Of a DNA stretch of 36,663 nt, positions 1 to 8,634 are shown in pieces. The notes beneath the pieces are model-generated. The model did no database searches. It saw only the letters and a program-made list of their open reading frames with translations, and was not told the DNA's origin. Numbering within the stretch: the first letter of the stretch is position 1; each line of letters begins with the position of its first letter. Source of the stretch: Cyclobacteriaceae bacterium (lineage in GTDB: Bacteria > Bacteroidota > Bacteroidia > Cytophagales > Cyclobacteriaceae); the NCBI GenBank assembly GCA_025455465.1, contig JALOMI010000002.1, positions 1-36,663 of the forward strand, read 5' to 3'. The position numbers and the translations under genes were made by a program.

Positions 1-159
1 ATACGCGGTGCGTGGCTGGGTGTAGGAAGCAAACATATCATCGACTTCCTTGTCGTGTATGGCAAAGCCCTGTCCGCTGGCGCCAAACTCGGGCATCACG
101 GTGCGGATGATGGCGGCTATGGCGGCATTGTCTCCGGGTTGTATGGAACGAACAATCAT
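1..159 (-). CDS. GNAT-family N-acetyltransferase, N-terminal part (cut by window edge)
   Basis: Reading the minus strand from an ATG at 159-157 gives 53 codons that stay open to the window edge. The protein starts MIVRSIQPGDNAAIAAIIR and continues VMPEFGASGQGFAI. An R-x-x-x-x-G/D-x-x-x-I-x-x-(I/L) opening is the usual first strand and helix of GNAT acetyltransferases, which move an acetyl group from acetyl-CoA to an amine. The acetyl-CoA binding loop would lie outside the window, so substrate and exact subfamily cannot be judged. The ATG is the first in this frame after non-coding, repeat-bearing DNA. The open frame read on the plus strand over the same bases is a shadow. Confidence 0.7.
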   Translation of the reverse strand, partial: MIVRSIQPGDNAAIAAIIRTVMPEFGASGQGFAIHDKEVDDMFASYTQPRTAY

Positions 160-227
160 TCGTGTAAATGTTTCTAAATGGCGGGCAATTTACAGTAACG
201 TGTTATTAAAAAATAGTGCTATTATAG

Positions 228-296
228 ACCCTCATCGTCACCTTCCAGGGGACGATGAGGCTGGACTTTGTTGGTACCTACCGCAGGCACCAACAA
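228..296. repeat. Hairpin repeat pair A+B upstream of the TAXI gene
   Basis: Two stem-loops lie side by side. Hairpin A has a perfect 10-bp stem (CCTCATCGTC at 230-239 with GACGATGAGG at 251-260) and an 11-base loop. Hairpin B pairs 268-275 with 289-296 (TTGTTGGT / ACCAACAA) around an inner CCT/AGG. The 35-base unit 228-262 recurs at 1681-1715 in the same direction with two differences (33/35 identical), and the core of B (CCTACCGCAGG) recurs inverted at 1616-1628. The two sites bracket the gene at 375-1577. Palindromic interspersed elements of this sort (REP/BIME-like) are common in bacterial intergenic DNA. They could also act as terminators for the minus-strand or plus-strand neighbour, but no T-run follows either stem. 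Confidence 0.75.
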
Positions 297-374
297 GGGC
301 GAAGCAAGAAGGGGAAATAACAATTACGCTAACAAATAATAAATCCTGCTAGTAATAATGAAACACTGCGACCA

Positions 375-1577
375 ATGAAAAGAATATCCTTAACTCTGAT
401 GCTTGCAATTTGTATTCTTACCATAAGTTGTGACATCTACAGGCCTCAGAAAAAATTCAAATTCGCGGTACCAGAGCAGGACTATTTCTACAATTACATG
501 GCCTCACACTTCAAGCCTTTTTTGGAAAATCACGGCTACCAGATTCAACTCATTAAAGTGCCAAACTCGATTGAAGCTTGCAGACTTGTGGCAAAGGGAG
601 AAGCTGATCTCAGTTTTATTAATAATCACAGCGTGCCAGTTACTGAGCGCATCGGGGGAGAAGCAGGTAAATTACGTACCGTTCTACCAATGACTACACG
701 TCTCTTTTTTGCATATTCAAAAGAACAAGTACCCGACACTGCTACTATCAGAGAACTTTTTGAAAACAGAAAGATTGGCATTGAACTGTTGGGTGGCGAA
801 GCACAGCTAAACCTGGAGCGATTCATTTTAAAATCACAAATAACAGGAACACAATTAGTGTCGTTTAATGATCAACCGGACGTGATTGTATTCTGGGGAA
901 CATTTTATGGCGCAAGGGCCTCGAAATATCTAAGTGAAGGGTGGCATCCATTTTCGTTCAAGGAAAACTGGATTGAATTTATGACTTTAAATGACCCTGC
1001 ATTAAGACCCTATACACTTCCTTCGGTGCCCGGTGAACAAAAGTCAATTCGCATCAACACAATTGCCACGGAAACAATTTTAGTGACTAATCAAAGCATT
1101 GGAGAAAATGCCATTTACGAACTCAAAAATCTCATCCATCAAAACAAACTGGAACTAATGCACCATGACATTATGTACCGTTCGATTAATGAAGACTTTG
1201 ATAGGCAATCATTACTGTTCCCATTGCATGAAGGCTCTGTCGCATTCCTAAGCAGAGATCAACCAAATTTCTTTCAGCGCTATGCTGATATCATTGCATT
1301 GGTCTTATCAATTGCCGCATTGTTATACGGGGGCATTCAAACAATACGTAATACCATTGCAAAAAGAAAGAAGGAGCGGGTGGATAAATACTTCCTGGAG
1401 TTTTTGGAAATCCGACAGGACAAGGAAGTAAAATTGGAACATAAGGTAAAAAGACTTGATAACCTGTTCCAGCGGGCCGTGGAGCAAATGACCAATGAAA
1501 AACTGGAGAAATCGGATTTCCATATTCTATCCAGACTCATACAACAGGAACTTACGATTCTTCGGTTCAATGATTAA
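375..1577 (+). CDS. TAXI-type TRAP solute-binding protein with C-terminal membrane anchor
   Basis: A 400-residue protein. Residues 1-19 form a lipoprotein-like signal ending at Cys19. Residues 28-300 match a periplasmic binding fold of the TAXI family (TRAP-associated extracytoplasmic immunogenic protein): an early 'A...GEADLSFINNHS' segment at 74-86, a hinge region near 130-150, and the family-like 'LHEGSVAFL' near 284-292. A hydrophobic stretch at about 303-325 is a likely transmembrane helix, followed by a charged, probably helical tail (330-400) predicted to be cytoplasmic. TAXI proteins deliver small organic acids to TRAP permeases, but no TRAP permease gene is in the window, so this may be an orphan receptor or sensor. 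The gene reads as more AT-rich than its neighbours and is bracketed by copies of the same repeat, which hints at transfer. Family call fairly sure; ligand unknown. Confidence 0.7.
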   Translation: MKRISLTLMLAICILTISCDIYRPQKKFKFAVPEQDYFYNYMASHFKPFLENHGYQIQLIKVPNSIEACRLVAKGEADLSFINNHSVPVTERIGGEAGKLRTVLPMTTRLFFAYSKEQVPDTATIRELFENRKIGIELLGGEAQLNLERFILKSQITGTQLVSFNDQPDVIVFWGTFYGARASKYLSEGWHPFSFKENWIEFMTLNDPALRPYTLPSVPGEQKSIRINTIATETILVTNQSIGENAIYELKNLIHQNKLELMHHDIMYRSINEDFDRQSLLFPLHEGSVAFLSRDQPNFFQRYADIIALVLSIAALLYGGIQTIRNTIAKRKKERVDKYFLEFLEIRQDKEVKLEHKVKRLDNLFQRAVEQMTNEKLEKSDFHILSRLIQQELTILRFND

Positions 1578-1603
1578 ATCCTGTATGTATTAACTATTTG
1601 GTC

Positions 1604-1715
1604 TTTGCTGGTGCCTGCCTGCGGTAGGCAGGTTCTTCGCCAGCAAAACTGCGGCCGTTGATGTTGAGCAAAATTTACAAACCCTCATCATCACCTACCA
1701 GGGGACGATGAGGCT
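1604..1715. repeat. Hairpin repeat pair B'+A' downstream of the TAXI gene
   Basis: Element B' is a nested palindrome: outer stem TTTGCTGG (1604-1611) with CCAGCAAA (1640-1647), inner stem CCTGCCT (1614-1620) with AGGCAGG (1626-1632), loop GCGGT. Its core CCTGCGGTAGG is the reverse complement of the core of element B near 277-287. Element A' (1681-1715) is a direct copy of 228-262 and folds the same way, with stem 1683-1692 / 1704-1713 carrying one mismatch. The order around the gene is therefore A, B, gene, B' inverted, A. B' begins 27 bases after the TAXI stop and could also serve as its transcript end, but it lacks a T-run. Confidence 0.75.
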
Positions 1716-1887
1716 CGATGACAAACTTTTTATAGTTGAAAGTAACTGCGTTACAATCCATAGGTATTTTACTGCTGCTAACCACCCACCAGACATTACA
1801 TCACTTAGTTCAGACAAGTGGCATTGATGGGGAAAACGGATTCTGAAGTCGTTTGAAGAGAGGATTACGCAACAATAATAAATAAAA
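1716..1887. other. Intergenic DNA with nothing recognised
   Basis: This is the middle of a 403-base gap between two convergent genes. It has no open frame with a plausible start, no RNA gene that I can recognise and no further copy of the flanking repeats. The repeats at its left and the terminators at its right are listed separately. Confidence 0.5.
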
Positions 1888-1919
1888 AACCAAGTCCTGT
1901 GTCTTCACAGGACTTGGTT
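1888..1919 (-). terminator. Rho-independent terminator of the BNR protein gene (possibly bidirectional)
   Basis: A perfect 14-bp stem (AACCAAGTCCTGTG / CACAGGACTTGGTT) with loop TCTT. Read on the minus strand the stem is followed by T-rich sequence (complement of the A-run 1881-1889), as expected of an intrinsic terminator for the gene ending at 1981. It could also stop plus-strand read-through from the TAXI gene. Confidence 0.85.
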
Positions 1920-1947
1920 ATGAATGATCAATAGTAATTGATTATAT

Positions 1948-1973
1948 CCCGGACTGTGAGGACACAGTCCGGG
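1948..1973 (-). terminator. Second hairpin just after the BNR gene stop
   Basis: An 11-bp GC-rich perfect stem (CCCGGACTGTG / CACAGTCCGGG, loop AGGA) 7 bases beyond the stop codon of the minus-strand gene. No T-run follows on the minus strand, so it may act as an mRNA 3'-end protecting hairpin or as an auxiliary terminator with the stem at 1888-1919. Confidence 0.55.
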
Positions 1974-1980
1974 AGAGAAA

Positions 1981-4900
1981 TTATTTCGTGATAACAGCGG
2001 GCACGTTGGCTTCGCGGAACAATTTGTTGTAGCTGGCCACTTCCGTGTTCATGATGGCATTCCCCTGATCGCGGTAGCCGGCCCATTGTTTTTCCAGGTC
2101 GCTTAGCCGTTCACGAACACCAGCGGTCAGGCGCGGGTCGTGTACATCCGCGGTAGCAATCACATCAAAGTACTGTGCGTTCAGCTGGCTGGGGAAGTTG
2201 ATCACATCCTGAAAATTCTTCTGGCGTGTTTCTACAATCTTCGCTTCCCACTCGTCCATCTTCTTGATCAGCGCCTTGCCGCTTTCAAAGAGTGCCTTCA
2301 TCTCGGCTTTGTCGCTGAGCAGGCTGTTGTAATGCTCCACCTGCTTCTTCACCTGGCGCATGGTGTTTACCTGCTGATGCATTTCAGCCAGAGAGCGCTC
2401 GGCCTGTGCAAGAAACTGTTGCTGTGCTTTCCAGTCGCTGGCCGATACATTCTTCAGGTTCGGGTCTGCGATAACCTCAAAAGAAACTTCCGACACCTCT
2501 CCTTTGAATGACAGTCGCGCCTTGTAGGTGCCGGGTGCCACGCGATGCCCGCGGTAGTCACCGTACACAAAGGCATTGGGAATGGCCGGCAGTGTTGCTC
2601 CGCGGAAGTCCCACGCAAAGCGGTTCACTCCGGCATTGCCGGGCAACACCTGCGCTGGCGGAGGTCCGCCCGGAAACGGTTTGAACGATTCATCCTTCTT
2701 GCTGGAGTAGGTGCGCAGCACTTTTCCATCTGCTGAAAGAATTTCCAGCGTAGCAACTGCACTGGTGTCTGTTTTCACCGGCAGGTAGTAATCGAGAATC
2801 ACACCCGACATCGGGTTTTGTCCGGTGCCGGGAGGAACCTCCATCCATGACGGTGTATAACTCTCATAGCGATAGGTGGGCTTGGGCTGGAAGATGCGTG
2901 CGCCAGCAAAAGTGCCTTTCGACTGCTGCAAGGCGCTGAGGTCATCGAGAATCCAGAAAGAACGACCGGCAGTAGAAACCACTAAATCATTATCTGCAAA
3001 GGCCATGTCGGTGACGGGCACCACGGGCAGATTCAGCTGCAACTTGTTCCAGGCAGTGCCTCCGTTGAAGGACACATAGAAGCCACGCTCCGAGCCGGCA
3101 TACAACAGGTCTTTCACTTTTTTGTCTTCGCGGATCACGCGGATGAAATCATCGGCATCAATGCCGGTGTTGATCGCAGTCCAGGTCTTGCCATAGTCCA
3201 CCGACTTATAGCTCATGGATTTGAAATCGTTGAACTTGTAACGGGTGGCGGAGATATACACCGTGCCTTTATCGTGCGGTGAAACGTCAATGGAATGAAT
3301 GAGGCTCTCGGGCAGTCCGGCCGGTGTGATATTCGTCCAGGTCTTTCCGCCATCGCGTGTTATATGTACCAGGCCGCAGTCGCTGCCGGTGTAGATCGTG
3401 CCTTTCTCATGCACCGACTCGATGACATAACTCAAGGTGTTGTAGTTCTCACCCCCGGCACCTTCGTTGGTGATGGGCGAACCTCCTTTGCCTTGCTTGC
3501 TTTTTTCGTTACGGGTTAGGTCAGGGCTGACGGCTTCCCACGAAAGCCCGCCATTGGTTGTTTTGAACAGCACGTTGCCACCGTGATAGATGGTGCTGTA
3601 ATCGTGCGGGGAAGCGATGATGGGTGCATTCCAGTTGAAACGGTACTTCATGTCTTTGGCATCGTACGCCAGCACATTGGACGGGTACTGCCGGATGTCT
3701 TTGGTGTGATTGGTTTGCACATCAAGCACATCAATATTTCCCTGGTAGCAGCCGCCATAGAGCAGCACCGGGTTTTTCGGATCGAACGCCACAAAGGCGC
3801 TCTCACAGCCGGGGCCGATGAACCAGTCTTTGTCGGTGAGGCCGATGTAGTTGTTGCGGCTGGCAATCACGACAGACGTATTGTCCTGCTGCCCGCCATA
3901 TACCTTGTACGGAAACACCTGGTCTACATTCACGCGATAAAATTGTGCTGTCGGCTGGTTGTTGAGGCTCGACCAGCTCTTGCCCCCATTGAACGTAATC
4001 TCTCCGCCACCGTCATCACCGAGGATCATGTTTTGTCCGTTAGCCGGATTGATCCACAAATCATGCGTATCCCCATGACCCACGCTGACGTTCTGAAATG
4101 TTTTTCCCCCATCGATGGATTTCATCATCGGTGCGTTGAGTACATACACCACATCGGCATTGGTAGGATCGGCAAACACTTCCATGTAATACCAGGAGCG
4201 CGAGGTGATGCTCTGATCGCTTGAGAGGTGCGTCCACTTTTTTCCGCCATCATCGGAGCGGTACAAGCCGTCTTTGCCTTTCTCCGCTTCGACAATTGCA
4301 TAAACACGGTTCGGGTTGGCGCGTGAAACACTCACGCCAATCTTACCCACCAGTGCAGGAAGGCCTTCATTGATCTTAGTCCAGGTCTCGCCACCATCGG
4401 TGGATTTCCAGATGCCGCACCCTTTGCCACCGCTTTGCACCTGCCACGGCAGTCTGCGGTGTTCCCACGTGGCGGCATAGAGTATGCGCGGGTTGTTGTA
4501 ATCAAGGCTTAACGAAGAGGCACCGGTATTATCGTCCACAAACAACACCTTGCGCCAGGTTTGTCCCCCATCGCTGGTTTTGTAAATGCCGCGGTCGGGG
4601 CTCGGTCCGTGTGCGGGGCCTTGTGCCGCCACCCACACCACATCGGGATTGGACGGATGAATGATCACATCGGAGATGTGCCGTGTTTTTTCGAGGCCCG
4701 TGTTTTTCCAGGTCTTGCCGCCATCGGTGGATTTGTAGACACCGTCACCGTAGCTGGTCATCACCCCTCGGATGGCGTGCTCGCCCATGCCCGCATAGAT
4801 CACGTTCGGGTCGGATTCGCTCACCGCGATATCACCCACGGAACTTGTTTTAAAGAAGCCATCGGAGATGTTCACCCAGGAGATCCCGGCATTCTCGGTC

Positions 4901-5136
4901 TTCCAGATGCCCCCACCGGTATACCCGGTGTAATACAAGCGGTCGTTACCGATAACCCCCGACACGGCATTGGAGCGGCCGCCACGAAACGGACCGATGT
5001 TGCGCCACTTCATGCCTTTGTACAGGTCGGCATTGAAGGCAGGTGCGGGAGCAGGAGCCGGTGCTTTGGATTTTTGAGCAGTTGCGGCAAGTGTGAAGAG
5101 ACACAGCAGTGCCATGATTGTAACGAGTCGAAACAT
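1981..5136 (-). CDS. Exported VPS10/sortilin-like BNR-repeat beta-propeller protein
   Basis: A 1051-residue protein with a clear signal peptide (residues 1-20, ending ATAQ), a short Ala-Pro linker (about 24-33) and a long beta-propeller region. From about residue 45 to 700 there are many Asp-box/BNR repeats of the form S-x-D-G-G-x-T-W (for example [36 protein letters not shown]). Residues 700-1051 form a separate domain with a helical, coiled-coil-like stretch near 910-1000. Databases usually name such Bacteroidota proteins 'glycosyl hydrolase' or 'VPS10 domain-containing'. The opening [17 protein letters not shown] is typical of this group. No glycosidase catalytic set is visible, so I infer a secreted or periplasmic binding/scaffold or peptidase-associated role rather than a known reaction. 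It is monocistronic, with two hairpins after its stop. Confidence 0.8.
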   Translation of the reverse strand: MFRLVTIMALLCLFTLAATAQKSKAPAPAPAPAFNADLYKGMKWRNIGPFRGGRSNAVSGVIGNDRLYYTGYTGGGIWKTENAGISWVNISDGFFKTSSVGDIAVSESDPNVIYAGMGEHAIRGVMTSYGDGVYKSTDGGKTWKNTGLEKTRHISDVIIHPSNPDVVWVAAQGPAHGPSPDRGIYKTSDGGQTWRKVLFVDDNTGASSLSLDYNNPRILYAATWEHRRLPWQVQSGGKGCGIWKSTDGGETWTKINEGLPALVGKIGVSVSRANPNRVYAIVEAEKGKDGLYRSDDGGKKWTHLSSDQSITSRSWYYMEVFADPTNADVVYVLNAPMMKSIDGGKTFQNVSVGHGDTHDLWINPANGQNMILGDDGGGEITFNGGKSWSSLNNQPTAQFYRVNVDQVFPYKVYGGQQDNTSVVIASRNNYIGLTDKDWFIGPGCESAFVAFDPKNPVLLYGGCYQGNIDVLDVQTNHTKDIRQYPSNVLAYDAKDMKYRFNWNAPIIASPHDYSTIYHGGNVLFKTTNGGLSWEAVSPDLTRNEKSKQGKGGSPITNEGAGGENYNTLSYVIESVHEKGTIYTGSDCGLVHITRDGGKTWTNITPAGLPESLIHSIDVSPHDKGTVYISATRYKFNDFKSMSYKSVDYGKTWTAINTGIDADDFIRVIREDKKVKDLLYAGSERGFYVSFNGGTAWNKLQLNLPVVPVTDMAFADNDLVVSTAGRSFWILDDLSALQQSKGTFAGARIFQPKPTYRYESYTPSWMEVPPGTGQNPMSGVILDYYLPVKTDTSAVATLEILSADGKVLRTYSSKKDESFKPFPGGPPPAQVLPGNAGVNRFAWDFRGATLPAIPNAFVYGDYRGHRVAPGTYKARLSFKGEVSEVSFEVIADPNLKNVSASDWKAQQQFLAQAERSLAEMHQQVNTMRQVKKQVEHYNSLLSDKAEMKALFESGKALIKKMDEWEAKIVETRQKNFQDVINFPSQLNAQYFDVIATADVHDPRLTAGVRERLSDLEKQWAGYRDQGNAIMNTEVASYNKLFREANVPAVITK

Positions 5137-5222
5137 AGTATTCAGGTTTAGAAAAGTAAGTTAGAAACTAAGGGAGAACATTCAAGATGATTTTGTGTGA
5201 AGGGAAGGCAAAAGTTGGCTGA

Positions 5223-6518
5223 TTAAAAATTTCGGTAAGTCCAGGCACCATCAATCAAGGTGCCGCGTATGGCGGAAGCATCGGCTGTGTAGACAATAGC
5301 CTGCAGGGCATGGTCACCGGCTTGCTGAAGCAGGGGCTCATCCGCTTGATAGATTACCGCATCCAGCGGGTGCCCGATCGCAAAATATTCCGAACGCTGA
5401 TTCCCCATCGCCTCACGACCGGAGAGAATGGCTTGCTGAACAAGTATTGCAGCGCCATCATCGAACGTATTGCGCTTGTGGGTGGTGAGCCGTTGGGCAT
5501 AGTCGAGCCAGCGCAAATCTTCCAGCGGGTTGAGGCTGATGTGACTGTCGGTACCGATGGACCAGCGTCCACCGTGGCGGTGAAAATCCGTCAGCCGGAA
5601 GATACCGTCACCGAGGTTGCCTTCGGTGCCCGGGCAAAGCACCGCGTGGGCTTTGCATTTTGCTAATGCTTCAACTTCTGCATCATTCAGGTGGGTGCAG
5701 TGAACGAGGTGAAAGCGTTCGTTGAGCGGAAGATTTTCCAGAAGCCATTCCACGGGCCTGCGCTTCAGGTAAGCGAGGCAATCATCCACTTCCTTCAGTT
5801 GCTCCGCAGCATGGAGATGAAACGGAATTCCTTTCGGTCCCTGATGAAAAGTATCCATGATGTCGTGCGCAGCAACGGCACGGAGGGAATGCACACCAAA
5901 GCCCAGCTGTGCTTTCGGATAATGCGTAACGGCATGGGCGCTGTCGTCCAGCAACTGAAAATAGTCGTCAATGGTGGCGGATATAAACCTGCGCTGCCGC
6001 GGAAACGGATCGTGGCCGAAATTTCCTTTCTGGTAAAACACCGGCACAAGCGTAATCTTTATTCCGGATGCGGAAGCTGCTGCCAGCAGGCGTTCCCCCA
6101 TTTCCGCCAGGTTGTTGTAGGGCTTTCCGTCTTTGTCGTGGTGGAGGTAATGAAACTCAGCAACCTGTGTATACCCTTTACGAACCATAGCGCGGTAGCA
6201 TGCTGTGGCCACCTGCTCCATCTCCTCCGGACTCATGCGCAAAGCACATTCATACATGGCTTCGCGCCAACTCCAGAAATCATCATTGGTGCCGGCTGTA
6301 TGTTTTTCAGCCATGCCCGCCATGCCGTACTGAAAGGCATGGGAGTGCGCATTCTGAAATCCGGGAAGGGCGAAACCGTTGACATATTCTGTGGCAACAG
6401 GCTCTTCAGGAGGTGAGGTATTGAGGTAGCGAATGATTCCGTCATCGTCAACACCTACCCAGGTGTTGGAATGCCAGCCGGTGGATTGAAGGAGATGGTT
6501 GAAATGATAATACTTCAT
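5223..6518 (-). CDS. hutF: Formimidoylglutamate deiminase (HutF)
   Basis: HutF hydrolyses N-formimidoyl-L-glutamate to N-formyl-L-glutamate and ammonia in the five-step histidine degradation route. The 431-residue protein is an amidohydrolase-superfamily TIM barrel. It shows the metal site H58-x-H60 (NAHSHAFQ), the HutF-typical stretches 'FWSWREAMYECALRMSPEE' (81-99) and 'AEFHYLHHD' (120-128), H234/H236 in HLHAAEQ, H273 in HCTHL, and D324 in GTDSH. Length and motif order fit the family well. No hutH, hutU or hutI is nearby; the enzyme for the next step (N-formylglutamate hydrolysis) may be the gene at 28192. It lies between the BNR exoprotein and an ORF6N gene, with gaps of about 70-90 bases, and looks like its own unit. 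Confidence 0.92.
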   Translation of the reverse strand: MKYYHFNHLLQSTGWHSNTWVGVDDDGIIRYLNTSPPEEPVATEYVNGFALPGFQNAHSHAFQYGMAGMAEKHTAGTNDDFWSWREAMYECALRMSPEEMEQVATACYRAMVRKGYTQVAEFHYLHHDKDGKPYNNLAEMGERLLAAASASGIKITLVPVFYQKGNFGHDPFPRQRRFISATIDDYFQLLDDSAHAVTHYPKAQLGFGVHSLRAVAAHDIMDTFHQGPKGIPFHLHAAEQLKEVDDCLAYLKRRPVEWLLENLPLNERFHLVHCTHLNDAEVEALAKCKAHAVLCPGTEGNLGDGIFRLTDFHRHGGRWSIGTDSHISLNPLEDLRWLDYAQRLTTHKRNTFDDGAAILVQQAILSGREAMGNQRSEYFAIGHPLDAVIYQADEPLLQQAGDHALQAIVYTADASAIRGTLIDGAWTYRNF

Positions 6519-6588
6519 GAGTAAAGATGGAAGTTACTATCTCGTGATTGAATCCTCATAATTAATCTCATTACACGTCAATGGTTAT

Positions 6589-7119
6589 TTAATTTTCACC
6601 CGTTCGTTTAAATCCAATCTTTCGCATGGGTTCAGTTTGCGGATTGAGAAGTTCTCTGAGATACTTGAAAATGAGTTTTATTTCTCCGTCTTGCCTCACA
6701 ACATTACTTTCCAGCTTCTCAAGCTTGAGTAAGATATCTTTATGGGTAAGCAATGTCTCACGGAGTTTGACAAAAATTTCGATAATGCGGATACTCATGG
6801 TAATTGCTTTCTCACTTTTCAGAACGTTGGCCAGCATGAGAACACCATGTTCAGTAAAGGCATAGGGCAAATATCCACCAAGATGTTTTCGGGAAGGTAT
6901 CGCATTTTGCGATACCATCATGTCTACTTCCTTTTCGGTTAGCTGGAACATGAAGTTATCCGGGAATCGTTCACTATTTCGCTTTACCTGTTCTCTCAAA
7001 CGGATGGCTTTTACTCCATAAAGTTCTGCCAGATCTCGGTCCAGCATTACTTTATGATCCCGGATCAGATAGATCTTGTTCATGACCACTTCGTCCGGAA
7101 TAACAAGGCTCTTTTTCAT
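6589..7119 (-). CDS. ORF6N-domain DNA-binding protein (phage-type)
   Basis: A 176-residue cytoplasmic protein. Residues about 8-95 match the ORF6N domain, a DNA-binding module first seen in phage and virus proteins: MNKIYLIRDHKVMLDRDLAELYG, 'LREQVKRNSERFPDNFMFQL', and 'LGGYLPYAFTEHGVLMLANVL'. The C-terminal part (about 100-160) is helical and probably coiled-coil. Many Bacteroidota chromosomes carry stand-alone ORF6N genes; their targets are unknown. No phage integrase, capsid or lysis gene is nearby, so it may be a domesticated remnant or a gene carried alone. Base composition looks more AT-rich than hutF and the amidohydrolase on either side, which fits recent arrival. Domain call strong, function open. 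Confidence 0.85.
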   Translation of the reverse strand: MKKSLVIPDEVVMNKIYLIRDHKVMLDRDLAELYGVKAIRLREQVKRNSERFPDNFMFQLTEKEVDMMVSQNAIPSRKHLGGYLPYAFTEHGVLMLANVLKSEKAITMSIRIIEIFVKLRETLLTHKDILLKLEKLESNVVRQDGEIKLIFKYLRELLNPQTEPMRKIGFKRTGEN

Positions 7120-7190
7120 TCGGTGGGATGGTTACATCGAAGAACTTAATGTAACGAGAAATTATAATTCACAGGTAACAGCAATCCTTT

Positions 7191-8561
7191 TTATTGTTTT
7201 TCCAGCTTCCTTAAACCCGAATCAATTTCTGCTTTAGATAACCACTTGCCGTTGAGCATCACACCGCTGATGTTCTGGGTCTGCGTAATGTCGGTTAACG
7301 GATTGCCATTAACAAGAACGAGATCGGCAACAGCACCAGTACGGATCACTCCGCTGTCGTCAAGCTTCAGGTAACGCGCAACATTCACCGTACCGGTGCG
7401 CAGCGCCTGGTAGGGTGTGAGTCCGCTTTCGACAAGATAAACTAACTCCTGATGGGTGGAGAAGCCGGGCACATTGAACACCTGTGGCGCATCACAGCCG
7501 AGCAATAATCCGACTCCGTTCTTTTGACATTCAAGAATGAGTTGCCTGCGCAGGCGGATGAGGCTTTCGATGTTGGCGCTGTTGTATAACGGATTGGCGA
7601 GGAGGTTTTTCTTGGTCGTGATCCACTGCTCAACGGTCTGTGGCGCCATGTATTTGCTGTTCGGGTCGTTGCGGAAAGACTCGGCATTGTACGTTGGCGA
7701 AAACCATTTTTCAGCTAATGATTGTGTAGGTACCACCCAGATATTTTTTTCCTTCAGGGCCTTCATCAGTGAAGGGATGCGCGACACATCGGCACGATGA
7801 CCAACGAACATGCCGAAGAGTCCGGCTTCCTGTTCGGTGACGTTGTCAATTCCGGGTACCAGCGCCTCCACAAAACCATCGAGGTGATCGATGGACGAGT
7901 AGCCGGCATCAATCGCACGCCACACACCGACAGCATAAGATACATGTCCGGCAAACGGGATTCCTACTTCGTGTGCCGTGGAGGCGATGGCCGGAAAAGT
8001 CTCCAGGTTCAGCCCCGGGTGGAGTTTGAGAAAATCATAGCCCATTTCTTTTTGCCTGCGCACCATCTCGGCTCCTGCTTCTGCCGTGCGCACGCTGATG
8101 CCGTTGAAGGATGGTCCCGTGGTATAAAAATGTGGTCCGTTAACAGTACCCTGCTGAATCATGCTGCGCAGTTCAAGGTGTTTCGGATGCCCCAGCATGC
8201 CGCGGATAGTCGTGATGCCGTTGGCCGCGAAGAGAAACAATACTTCCTTCATCGGTTCGAGGTCGTCAATGGGCGGAACGTGCGCATGCATTTCAGCCAG
8301 GCCGGGCATCAGGTATTTACCTTTGCCGTCAATCACCAAAGCATTCTTGCTGTATTTCGGTTTGGCATCGATGGCGGTGATTTTGCCCTTGCTGATGACA
8401 ACGGTCTGATTAGGAATCACCAACTCAGCATCCATCGGAATCACATTCACCGAGCGGATAACAATTTCCCGCTCGCGGGAATCGATCCATTGCTGGGCGT
8501 TCAGATTCCACACAGACAATATAATAAGCAACCCGATAGGTAAGGCATGACGGTATTTCAT
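7191..8561 (-). CDS. Exported amidohydrolase (imidazolonepropionase/prolidase-like)
   Basis: A 456-residue metal-dependent hydrolase with a signal peptide (residues 1-22, ending NAQ), so it acts in the periplasm or outside. It carries the amidohydrolase superfamily set: H92-x-H94 in MHAHVPP after the 'LMPGLAEMHAH' strand, a candidate metal-bridging K179 (FLKLHPG), H206 (AGHVSY), H226 (IDHLDG) and D357 (LLGCDAPQ). The C-terminal 'GAVADLVLVNGNPLTDI' (about 409-425) is the usual small beta-domain closing strand. The group includes imidazolonepropionases, isoaspartyl and Xaa-Pro dipeptidases. The exported location argues against a role in intracellular histidine breakdown even though hutF is close. 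The substrate cannot be told from sequence. Confidence 0.85.
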   Translation of the reverse strand: MKYRHALPIGLLIILSVWNLNAQQWIDSREREIVIRSVNVIPMDAELVIPNQTVVISKGKITAIDAKPKYSKNALVIDGKGKYLMPGLAEMHAHVPPIDDLEPMKEVLFLFAANGITTIRGMLGHPKHLELRSMIQQGTVNGPHFYTTGPSFNGISVRTAEAGAEMVRRQKEMGYDFLKLHPGLNLETFPAIASTAHEVGIPFAGHVSYAVGVWRAIDAGYSSIDHLDGFVEALVPGIDNVTEQEAGLFGMFVGHRADVSRIPSLMKALKEKNIWVVPTQSLAEKWFSPTYNAESFRNDPNSKYMAPQTVEQWITTKKNLLANPLYNSANIESLIRLRRQLILECQKNGVGLLLGCDAPQVFNVPGFSTHQELVYLVESGLTPYQALRTGTVNVARYLKLDDSGVIRTGAVADLVLVNGNPLTDITQTQNISGVMLNGKWLSKAEIDSGLRKLEKQ

Positions 8562-8634
8562 GGCTCAGGATTTTAATTCTACGATAAGTTACCAAACTTT
8601 ACCGTTACCCTTAAGGACACGATGAGTTCTTACA

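Noticed and set aside
50-352. 100-residue open frame on the plus strand
   Set aside because: It is the complement of the GNAT gene start for its first third and then runs through the hairpin repeats; no family features and no plausible start signal.
228-1715. CRISPR array or transposon ends
   Set aside because: Only two copies of each repeat, 1.4 kb apart, with no spacers, cas genes or transposase; a cassette or REP-type explanation fits better.
3583-5151. Long plus-strand open frames of 213 and 196 codons opposite the BNR gene
   Set aside because: They lie antisense to a protein with clear repeats and signal peptide; the translated sequences have no recognisable domain and reflect GC-rich third positions.
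5691-6416. 241-codon plus-strand frame opposite hutF
   Set aside because: Antisense shadow of hutF, whose catalytic motifs are intact on the other strand.
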